A stretch of 40,813 bases of DNA from Planctomycetota bacterium (GTDB taxonomy: Bacteria > Planctomycetota > Planctomycetia > Pirellulales > UBA1268). Numbering within the stretch: position 1 is the first letter of the stretch; every line of letters begins with the position of its first letter. Of this stretch, positions 8,737-16,275 are shown piece after piece. The position numbers were made by a program, and so were the translations under genes. The stretch spans positions 1 to 40,813 of the forward strand of contig JAGWVR010000026.1 in assembly GCA_018970785.1 (NCBI GenBank), read 5' to 3'. The notes below the pieces were generated by a model. It had not been told where the DNA came from. It saw nothing but the letters and a program-made list of their open reading frames with translations, and ran no database searches.

Positions 8737-11610
8737 TCAGTCGACGAACTGGAACTCCGCCGTCGCGAGCAGCGCTTGGGCCAGCCGGCACCAGCAGTCG
8801 AAATCGGTGGGGCCGGCCGTATCCGCTTCCCGCTCACGCTCCAGCCAGGCGCGGGCGGTGATCCGTTCGCCGGCAGTGGGATCGCGGGAAAGCACCGCCC
8901 GCCACAGCCGCGCGAGCCGGACGTCGTCGGCCGCCCCGCTGCCCGCCTCGCGTGCCGATCGCCCGGCGACCCCCCGGGCGGCCTCCACCACCAGCGGCGC
9001 GTTGAGCACCGTGAGCGATTGCTGCGGCACGCTCGTCCGCGGCCGCACGTGGACGGCGGTGTCGGGATTCGCCAGGTCGAAGATCCGGAGGGTGCCGGGC
9101 ACGTCCTGGCGGTCGAGCCGCGTGTAGAGGCTGCGCCTGTCGGCAGCCTCCTTCGTCAGCGGATCGCTCCCCGGTCCACCCCGGCGGTTCGTCGACAGGG
9201 TGCCGGCCGCGCTGAGGAGCGAGTCGCGGAACGCCTCCCAATCGAGACGGCGGCGGTTGGCCCGGGCGAGCAGCCGGTTGTCGGGGTCGATCGCCGCGGC
9301 AGCGGCGGCGGTGGCGCTCGACTGCCGCCAGGCGTGGCTGGTGACGATCTCGCGGTGCAGCCAGCGAAGGCTCCAGTGCCCCTCCTCGATGAAGCGGCGG
9401 GCGAGATCGTCGAGCAGCTCGGGGTGGCTCGGGGCCTCGCCGCGGAGGCCCAGATCGCCGGGGGTCGGCACGAGGCCGCTGCCGACATGATGCGTCCAGA
9501 CCCAGTTGACGATCACCCGTGCGGTGAGGGGATTGTCGGCGGCGACAATCGCCTGGGCGAGCTCCAGCCGGCCGCTCGTCTGCTTGGGTAGCTCGACACC
9601 GCCGAGGATCTCCGGGAGGCGCCGGGGCACGCGGTCGCCGGGCCGGCCGGGATTGCCACGGATGAGGATCTGGCTGTCGTGGGGTTGATCGGCGTCGACG
9701 AGGACCATCGCCTTGGGGGGCCCGCCGGGAGCCTCGGACTCGTGCCGGACGATGTCCTGCCGGCGCTTGCGCGCCTCGTTCTGCTCGGCGACGGTCGCGA
9801 CCCGCATCGCCTCCGCCTGCGCCAGCACCAGCGGTGTGCCCTCCGCCCCGAGCAGCGCCCGGACCTCCGCCATCCCGTCGGGATCGGTCCCGGGCGCAGG
9901 GCCGCCGGCCATCTCCGGTGCCGCGCGCAGGATCAGCCGCGCATAGGCCTCGGCCAGCGCGCGGAGCGAGTCGGGCGCGGACGAGCGCAGTTCGGCGAAC
10001 ACGAGCGGATTGACGACCGTGGCGGGCGGGGCCTCGCCCCAGGTGGCCAGCAGGTCGCGCACCGCGGCCCCCAGTTCGGCGTCGGGACGACCCTTGAGGG
10101 CGACCCACGGCCCGAGGACGGGATGATTCGCATCATGGCGGTTGACGAGTGCGGCGAGCCGATCGATGAGGAACTGCTGGAGGTCGTAGCCATCGGCCAT
10201 CCGCGGGGGGCGGTTGTCGGCGTTGCGCGGCGCCGGGCGGGCGGTTTCCATGAAGTAGTCGGCTGCATGGGCCACCGCCTCGCGGGAGCCGCGCGCCTGG
10301 ACCGCCTGCTCGTGGGCGGGGATCGCCGCCCGGAGCTCGGCCAACCGGGCGGCGAACGCCTCGGCCTCGGGGCCGGGGGGTGCCGGGCCGATCACCGGCA
10401 GGGCGTCGGGGATCCGCGAACTGGCGAACACGCCGTGGAGGGCGTAGTAGTCGGCCGTCCCGATCGGCTCGTACTTGTGGTCGTGGCAGCGGGCGCAGGC
10501 GACCGTGAGCCCCATCAGGCCGCGTGTCACCAGATCGATCCGGTCGTCGATGATGTCGTGGGTGTTGCCGAGGAAGGTCCGCCCCACGGTGAGGAACCCG
10601 AGGGCGGCGAGGTCGGCGGAATCGACCGGCGGTTCGATCCGGTCCGCCGCCAGCTGGAGGGTGACGAAGCGGTCGTAGGGGAGATCCGCGGCGAGTGCCC
10701 GCACGACCCAGTCGCGGTAGGTCCAGGCGAAGGGATAGCGCGGATCCTGGTTCGCGAACGCGTAGCCCATCGTGTCGGCATAGCGGGCGAGATCGAGCCA
10801 CTTGCGGGCCCAGTGCTCGGCGTGCTCGGGCGTGGCGAGCAACCGGTCGACGAGCGCCCGGTAGGTCTCCTCCGTCGGCGCCGAGACGAACGCATCGGCC
10901 TCGTCGGCCGGTGGCGGCAGACCGACGAGGTCGAACCACAGCCGGCGGTGGAGTTCGCGTGGTGCCGCCTCCGCGGACGGCGACAGACCGGCGGCGGAGA
11001 TCGCGGCGAGCAGGAAGCGATCGATCGGCGAAGTCCACGTCGATCCAGCGGGAGCGGCGGCTGGTTCGGGGGGGGCGTGACGCACGGGGGGGCGGTAGCC
11101 CCAGTGCCCACCGCGGGCGGCGGCGATCCTGTCGGCCAGGGGAAGGCTCGCCAGGTCGGTCGCGCCACCGGAGTCGGGCCACGGTGCACCGGCTGCGATC
11201 CATGATTCGAGCACCGCGACTTCCTCGGCCGGAAGCGGCTCGTCGGGGGGCATCGCCGCCAGGTCGCCGGTCCGCCTGATCGCGGCCACCAGCCGGCTGG
11301 CGGCACTGTCGCCGGGAACGACGACGGGGCCGCTGTCGGCCCCCTTGGCGAGCGCCTGGCGGCTGTCGAGCCGCAGCCCCGCCTCGGCCACGCGCGCCCC
11401 ATGGCATCCCTGGCAGCGTGCCACGAGCACCGGTCGGACACGCTGCTCGAACAGCGTCTCGGCAGCCCTGACGTCGGCGGGGGAAGCCGCCGGAGGCTCG
11501 GCCGCACGCGGCGTTCCTGGCGCGGCGGCGATGACCGCCGCCAGCAGGATCGCCGCCGCAGCCGATCGCGGCCGAAAGCGGCGGCACGGGGATGGGATTG
11601 GCGTCACCAT
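8737..11610 (-). CDS. PSD1 protein: c-type cytochrome, DUF1549 and DUF1553 domains
   Basis: This 957-residue protein has a Sec signal (hydrophobic residues 17-30). A planctomycete cytochrome c domain follows, with haem motif CQGCH at 66-70 and a likely axial Met120 in MPPDEPLP. DUF1549 spans about 195-400 and contains a second CxxCH (CARCHDHKYEPI, 372-380). DUF1553 covers about 665-930 and includes NPLTARVIVNWVWTHHVGSG. The length is typical of the family. It is the first gene of an operon with the DUF1501 gene downstream. No Shine-Dalgarno is visible and TACGAT sits exactly at -12 to -7 relative to the ATG, so the message may be leaderless. Haem attachment is inferred from the motifs; the substrate is unknown. 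Confidence 0.93.
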   Translation of the reverse strand: MVTPIPSPCRRFRPRSAAAAILLAAVIAAAPGTPRAAEPPAASPADVRAAETLFEQRVRPVLVARCQGCHGARVAEAGLRLDSRQALAKGADSGPVVVPGDSAASRLVAAIRRTGDLAAMPPDEPLPAEEVAVLESWIAAGAPWPDSGGATDLASLPLADRIAAARGGHWGYRPPVRHAPPEPAAAPAGSTWTSPIDRFLLAAISAAGLSPSAEAAPRELHRRLWFDLVGLPPPADEADAFVSAPTEETYRALVDRLLATPEHAEHWARKWLDLARYADTMGYAFANQDPRYPFAWTYRDWVVRALAADLPYDRFVTLQLAADRIEPPVDSADLAALGFLTVGRTFLGNTHDIIDDRIDLVTRGLMGLTVACARCHDHKYEPIGTADYYALHGVFASSRIPDALPVIGPAPPGPEAEAFAARLAELRAAIPAHEQAVQARGSREAVAHAADYFMETARPAPRNADNRPPRMADGYDLQQFLIDRLAALVNRHDANHPVLGPWVALKGRPDAELGAAVRDLLATWGEAPPATVVNPLVFAELRSSAPDSLRALAEAYARLILRAAPEMAGGPAPGTDPDGMAEVRALLGAEGTPLVLAQAEAMRVATVAEQNEARKRRQDIVRHESEAPGGPPKAMVLVDADQPHDSQILIRGNPGRPGDRVPRRLPEILGGVELPKQTSGRLELAQAIVAADNPLTARVIVNWVWTHHVGSGLVPTPGDLGLRGEAPSHPELLDDLARRFIEEGHWSLRWLHREIVTSHAWRQSSATAAAAAAIDPDNRLLARANRRRLDWEAFRDSLLSAAGTLSTNRRGGPGSDPLTKEAADRRSLYTRLDRQDVPGTLRIFDLANPDTAVHVRPRTSVPQQSLTVLNAPLVVEAARGVAGRSAREAGSGAADDVRLARLWRAVLSRDPTAGERITARAWLEREREADTAGPTDFDCWCRLAQALLATAEFQFVD

Positions 11611-12005
11611 GTCTTCATCGTATCCGCCCGGCGCGGGGGATGACCGAAACCGTCCGGGCGGAAAAACGCACGCTGTTCATCGAGCTAGGCACCGCGCCGG
11701 GCCTCGGGGCCGGCCCCCTTTTTCTCCGGTTGTTGCAGTCACGGATGCCAGGGGGCGCGGGTGCCACCACGGCCGGTTTTTGCTCTGGAGAGGGGGTGCG
11801 GTGGGGGTACAATCCCGTCGGATGCGTCGGGACCGCCGCGGTGCGGTGGCCTTTCGCAACCCGGGAAGACGAATCCCGTGATCGGCCGCTGGAGGCGGCC
11901 GACGGCGACCTGGGAAACCCTCGGCGTTTCCCCCGGGCGCCAACGTGCGCAAATGAGATGGATGCTTTGTCCACGGGCAGCGAGCGCAGCCGAGGGGGGT
12001 GTGCC
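11611..12005. other. divergent intergenic region with hairpin-rich leader
   Basis: This gene-free stretch separates the PSD1 gene (minus) from DUF1501 copy 3 (plus). On the minus side, ATCGTA at 11617-11622 reads as a TACGAT -10 box seven bases from the ATG. On the plus side, TACAAT at 11808-11813 may be a -10 box, without a good -35 at 17 bases. Between it and the DUF1501 start lie successive short hairpins. No open frame here looks coding. Confidence 0.5.
11862..11932 (+). other. three adjacent hairpins in the DUF1501 leader
   Basis: Three perfect stem-loops follow each other: CGGGA/TCCCG (11862-11866 with 11874-11878), CGGCCGC/GCGGCCG (11883-11889 with 11895-11901, loop TGGAG) and GGGAAAC/GTTTCCC (11912-11918 with 11926-11932). 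Two weaker five-base stems lie just before, at 11813-11832 and 11832-11847. They end about 70 bases before the proposed GTG start. This may be a structured 5' leader or a small RNA; it matches no riboswitch consensus I know. High GC makes short stems common, so the evidence is moderate. Confidence 0.3.
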
Positions 12006-13394
12006 GTGGCAGGTCGGTTTCCTCATCCCTGCCGCGGTCCTGCCCCGCGCCGGGAGCTGCTGCGGATCGGCGGCCTGGGGGCGCTGGGGGTGACGCTCGG
12101 CGACCTCGCCCCGCGGCTGCGGCGCGCCGGCGCCGCCGTGCCGCTCGGCCAGCCGCGGGCGCGCAACTGCATCGTCCTGTTCCTCGCCGGCGGCCCGCCG
12201 CAGCACGAGACGTTCGACCCCAAGCCGGCGGCCCCGGTCGAGATCCGCGGGCCGTTCCTGCCGGTGTCGACGAGCGTGCCGGGGACCGCGTTCTGCGAGC
12301 TGCTGCCGCGGCTCGCCCGTCGCGCCGACCGGCTGTGCGTGATCCGGTCGATGACCACCGGGATCCACTCCCACTCCACCAGCGGCTGCTTCATGCTCAC
12401 CGGCCACGAGCCGACGAGCGTCGCCGAGAACGTGCCCGCCAGCGCCGCCGACTGGCCGAGCATCGCCGCGGCGGTCGGCGCGCTGCGGCCGGCCGACGAC
12501 GGGCCGCTCGACGCGGTCGTCATCCCGGAAGGGCTCGTCAACAACCCCGCCATCCCCTGGCCCGGCCAGAACGGCGGTTTCATGGGGGCGGCGTGGCATC
12601 CCCACCTGCTGCGCTGCGACCCGTCGGCGGCGCGCCTCGAGATCGACGGGCTGTCGGTGCCCGCCGAGGCCGTCCGGCGCCTCGGCGCCCGGCGCGGCCT
12701 GCTCGAGTCGCTCGACGGCTTGGCGATCGGCGGCAGCCAGGGGCTGCTCGAGGCCCAGCGCGTGCGCCACGAGGCGTTCGAGCTGCTCGGCGCCGGCGCC
12801 ACGCGCCGGGCGCTCGAGATCGAGCGCGAGACGGAGGCGACGCGCGACCGCTACGGCCGGACGAAGTTCGGCCAGAGCGTGCTCCTCGCCCGCCGCCTGG
12901 TCGAGGCGGGGGTCCGGCTCGTGCAGGTCAACTACCCGCGCGAGCCCGGCGACACGACCTCCAACAACCCGCTGTGGGACACCCACGTCGACAACGCCGG
13001 CCGGCTCGAGCGAGTCCTCTGCCCGACGTTCGACACGGCGCTGGCGGCGCTGCTCGACGACCTCGCCGAACGCGGCCTCCTCGACGACACGCTGGTGGTG
13101 GCGATGGGGGAGTTCGGCCGCACGCCGCGGATCAACCCCTCCGGCGGCCGCGACCACTGGGGGAGCGTGTTTTCGGTGGCGCTGGCCGGCGCCGGCCTCC
13201 CCGGCGGCGCGGTCATCGGCGCGAGCGACGCCCACGGCGCCCAGCCGACGCTCCGCCCCGTCCGTCCCCCCGACCTGGCGGCGACGATCTTCCAGTTGCT
13301 CGGGATCGCCCCGGCGACCGAGTTCCGCGACGGCCTCGGCCGGCCCCTGGCGCTGGTCACCGGCGGCGAGCCCCTGGCGGAGTTGGTCGGGTAG
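12006..13394 (+). CDS. DUF1501 family protein (copy 3, stand-alone)
   Basis: The frame is open well upstream. I place the start at the GTG at 12006 because a run of six G lies six bases before it; ATG at 11958 is the main alternative and would add 16 residues. The 462-residue product begins with a short Arg-containing Tat-like leader (RRELLRIGGLGALG) and shows FLAGGPPQHETFDPKPAAP, WDTHVDNAGRLE, MGEFGRTPRINPSGGRDHWG and a C-terminal EFRDGLGRP. It differs from copies 1 and 2 in lacking the SGRDxRLTD tail and an adjacent DUF1553 partner on its strand. It converges on the cytochrome-WD40 gene. Function is unknown beyond family membership. Confidence 0.88.
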   Translation: MAGRFPHPCRGPAPRRELLRIGGLGALGVTLGDLAPRLRRAGAAVPLGQPRARNCIVLFLAGGPPQHETFDPKPAAPVEIRGPFLPVSTSVPGTAFCELLPRLARRADRLCVIRSMTTGIHSHSTSGCFMLTGHEPTSVAENVPASAADWPSIAAAVGALRPADDGPLDAVVIPEGLVNNPAIPWPGQNGGFMGAAWHPHLLRCDPSAARLEIDGLSVPAEAVRRLGARRGLLESLDGLAIGGSQGLLEAQRVRHEAFELLGAGATRRALEIERETEATRDRYGRTKFGQSVLLARRLVEAGVRLVQVNYPREPGDTTSNNPLWDTHVDNAGRLERVLCPTFDTALAALLDDLAERGLLDDTLVVAMGEFGRTPRINPSGGRDHWGSVFSVALAGAGLPGGAVIGASDAHGAQPTLRPVRPPDLAATIFQLLGIAPATEFRDGLGRPLALVTGGEPLAELVG

Positions 13395-13490
13395 CGGCCG
13401 GTTGGGCACGCCGGCGCCCCGGGCGCTGCGACGAACGTGGCCAGTGCGGACCGTTGCACCCCGCGTCGAGGGGCAGGCGGCACGCGCCGC

Positions 13491-16223
13491 TCACTTCGCC
13501 GTGATCCCCTGGAAGGTCCGCAGCGCCGTCACCGCGGCGTCGACCTCGGCCTGCTTCGCCGTCGCCTGGGCGCGGGCGGCTTCGAGCGCCGCGGTCGATT
13601 CGGCGACGACCGCGGCGGCGGCGGCGATCCGGCCGTCGATCTCGGCCATCTTCGCGCTGACGACCGGCATCGCCGCCTTCGCCTTGGCGGCCACCTCGAC
13701 CCGACCGGCGGCCTCCTGCTCCCAGGCGGTGCGTTCGGCGGTCTGCGCGGCGAGGGCTTCCTGCATCGCCTTCATCTGGGCCGCCTTGGCGGCCATCGTG
13801 TCGCCGAGGACTTTCACCGCCGCGGCCAACTCGGCATCGCCGGGAGCCGCGGCGGCCGCGGCCTGGGCCTGCGTGGCGGCCGCCCCGAGGAGGCCGGCGG
13901 CGGTGGCGAGTCGTTCGAGGGCGGCCTGCGCGGCGGCCAATTCGGTCTGCCGGACGGCGACGCGCTCGAGCAACGCCCGGTGTTCCTGTTCCGCGGTCGC
14001 CACGGCGGCGACGAGGGTCTCGAGCTCCTTCTGGCTCGCGGTGCGCTCGTCGGTCATCGCCCGCCGCGCCGCCTCGTCGGCGGCGACCTTCGCCTCGGCG
14101 TCGGCTGCCGACTGCTCCGCCTGGCGGAGCACCTCCTCCGCGGCGGCGACGGCGGCGGCGAATTCGCGGTAGCGCCCCACGAACGCCCCCTCGTCGTGCC
14201 ACCGGGCCAGTTCGGCCCGGGCGGCGTCGAGCCGCGCCGCGGCTTCGGCACGGGCCGCCTCGGCGGCGTCGGCCGCGGCCCGGAGAGACGCCAGTTCCGG
14301 CTCCAGCGCCGCGACCTGGGCTGCCATCGAGTCGGCGGTCGTCCGGGCGGCGTCGCGGGCGGCGTTCATGCCGGTCAGCGCCGCATCGGCGGCGCCGAGC
14401 GCCGCTTCGCGGGCGGCGCTGTCGGCGGCCGCCGCGGCGCGGCGCTCGCGCTCGGCGCGGAGGCGGACCTCGCCGGCGGCGACGGCGGCGCGGTCGGCGC
14501 TGCCAGGCGCGGCGGCCAGCGCGGCCAACGCCGTGGAATGGGATTCGACCGCCGCGGTGAGCTGCCCCTCCACCTCCGCCAGGGCCGCAGTCGAAGCCGC
14601 CCGTGCCGCCTCGGCGGCGGCCCGCGCCGCGGTGGCGGCCGCGGCCTGTTTCTCGCTCTCGGCGAGCCGCGCCATGGCCGCGTCGCGCTCGGACACGAGC
14701 CCGGCGAACGCGCGCTGCATGTCGCCGTGCTTGGCGGCCGCGGCGGCCGCGGCCACCGCCGCCGGCTCGACAGCCGGGGCGGTGTCGGCCACGGCCTTCT
14801 CGGCGGCGGCGATCCGTTCGGCCAGTGCGGGGGGGTTCGTGGAGAGGTCGGGGAGCCGGGCGGCGTCGGCCCCCTTGAAGACGCGGATCGCGCCGGTCCA
14901 GTCGCCGACGACGACCGCATCGGTCTCGTCGCAATACGACACCGCGAGGCCGAGGTCGGGGCAGGCCTCGAAGGCCTTCTGCTGGTTGCCATCCTGGGCC
15001 CAGAGCTTCGGGGTCTTGTCGCGGCCGACGCTCACCAGCCGGCCGTCGCGCGTGAACTCGAGCGCCGCCACGCCGCCGCCGTGGGCGTTCCAATTCTTCA
15101 CCTGGCCACCGTTCTCCATCTCCCAGAGGCGGATCGTGCCGTCCTCGCTGGCGCTGGCGAGCAGGTTGGAGTCGGCCCGCCAGGAGAGCGCGGTGACGCT
15201 CGCGCCGTGGCCGCCGAGGACGAGGTAGTCGCGGCCGGTGGCCGCCTCCCAGACGATCACGCCGCCGTTGCGGTCGCCGGTCGCCAGGAGCACGCCGTCG
15301 GGGCTGAACGACAGCGCCGTGATCCAATCGGTGTGCTTGCGCAGGTCGTGGAGCTTCTCGCCGGTGGCGGCAGAGTGGATCCGCACCACCTTCTGCGGCC
15401 CGCCGAGCGCGACCAGGGCGTGGTCGGCGCTGATGTCGGCGGCGAGGACCGTGTCGAGCTCGTCGCCGAGGGTGAGCACCCGGCGGCCATCCTCGACGGA
15501 CCAGGCGACGACGCGGCCGCTGGCGCCGCCGCGCCCGCCGCCGGCGAGGACGAGGCTGCCGGAGCGGCTGAAGGTCACCACCTGCGGCCGGCCCTCGGGG
15601 AAGGGGAGGATGCCGGCGAGCCGGCCGGTGTCGGTGCGCCACAGGACGATCTGCTTCTGGCCGCAGACCGCCGCCAGCGGTGCCCAGGGACTGGTGGCGA
15701 TCGAGCAGCAGGCGCCGTCGGCCGCCGTGCGGACCACCGGTTCGAGCGGCAGCCGGGCGGGGAGCGGGACCACGGCCGGGCGCTGCGACGGCGCGGCGTC
15801 GGTCGCGGCAAGCATCGGCTTCTTCTTCGGCGCCGCCGCCTTGCTCCCCTTGTTCTCGAGGATCCCGCCGGCGATCCAGCGCTCGAGGATCTTCGCCTCC
15901 GCCTCGGGGATCGGCGGCGAATCGGGGGGCATCTTCGGCTCGCTCGAGTGCGTGACGAGCTGGTAGAGGTAGCTCGCCGAAGGATCGCCGGCCTCGACCA
16001 CGGCACCCGAGCCGCCGCCGGCCATCAGGCCGGGATACGTGGTCAGATCGAGCCCGCCGGCCTTCTTGTCGGGGTTGTGGCAGGTGCCGCAGCGCTGGCG
16101 GAAGACGGGGAGGGCATGGTCATCGAACGTCACCTTCTCGCCGTCGGCGGCACGGGCGGGCGCCGCCGCGCCGAGGAGCGCGGCGGCGACGGCGAAGCGG
16201 GGAACAACGGAGGAAAACCTCAT
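13491..16223 (-). CDS. cytochrome c, WD40 and coiled-coil fusion protein
   Basis: The ATG at 16223 is chosen for its AGGTGA ribosome site six bases upstream, giving 910 residues. Residues 1-26 are a signal peptide. A planctomycete cytochrome domain follows with CGTCH at 45-49 and a likely axial Met in PKMPPDSPP (Met98). WD40 repeats fill about 170-460, for example HTDWITALSFSPDGVLLATG and ASVTALSWRADSNLLASASE with GTIRLWE. From about 466 to the end lies an extremely Ala/Glu-rich, Pro-poor helix, predicted to be a long coiled coil. It is the last gene of a four-gene operon, 52 bases after the DUF1549/DUF1553 gene. It may be a haem-bearing scaffold outside the cytoplasm; this is inference. Confidence 0.9.
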   Translation of the reverse strand: MRFSSVVPRFAVAAALLGAAAPARAADGEKVTFDDHALPVFRQRCGTCHNPDKKAGGLDLTTYPGLMAGGGSGAVVEAGDPSASYLYQLVTHSSEPKMPPDSPPIPEAEAKILERWIAGGILENKGSKAAAPKKKPMLAATDAAPSQRPAVVPLPARLPLEPVVRTAADGACCSIATSPWAPLAAVCGQKQIVLWRTDTGRLAGILPFPEGRPQVVTFSRSGSLVLAGGGRGGASGRVVAWSVEDGRRVLTLGDELDTVLAADISADHALVALGGPQKVVRIHSAATGEKLHDLRKHTDWITALSFSPDGVLLATGDRNGGVIVWEAATGRDYLVLGGHGASVTALSWRADSNLLASASEDGTIRLWEMENGGQVKNWNAHGGGVAALEFTRDGRLVSVGRDKTPKLWAQDGNQQKAFEACPDLGLAVSYCDETDAVVVGDWTGAIRVFKGADAARLPDLSTNPPALAERIAAAEKAVADTAPAVEPAAVAAAAAAAKHGDMQRAFAGLVSERDAAMARLAESEKQAAAATAARAAAEAARAASTAALAEVEGQLTAAVESHSTALAALAAAPGSADRAAVAAGEVRLRAERERRAAAAADSAAREAALGAADAALTGMNAARDAARTTADSMAAQVAALEPELASLRAAADAAEAARAEAAARLDAARAELARWHDEGAFVGRYREFAAAVAAAEEVLRQAEQSAADAEAKVAADEAARRAMTDERTASQKELETLVAAVATAEQEHRALLERVAVRQTELAAAQAALERLATAAGLLGAAATQAQAAAAAAPGDAELAAAVKVLGDTMAAKAAQMKAMQEALAAQTAERTAWEQEAAGRVEVAAKAKAAMPVVSAKMAEIDGRIAAAAAVVAESTAALEAARAQATAKQAEVDAAVTALRTFQGITAK

Positions 16224-16275
16224 CGGGTCACCTGCGGGATGCGGCGTCACCGTCGGGGCGCGCCGGTGCCGGGCG

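Noticed and set aside
11592-12005. N-terminal extension of DUF1501 copy 3 back to 11592
   Set aside because: The extension is not like any DUF1501 leader, and a G-rich ribosome site precedes the GTG at 12006.
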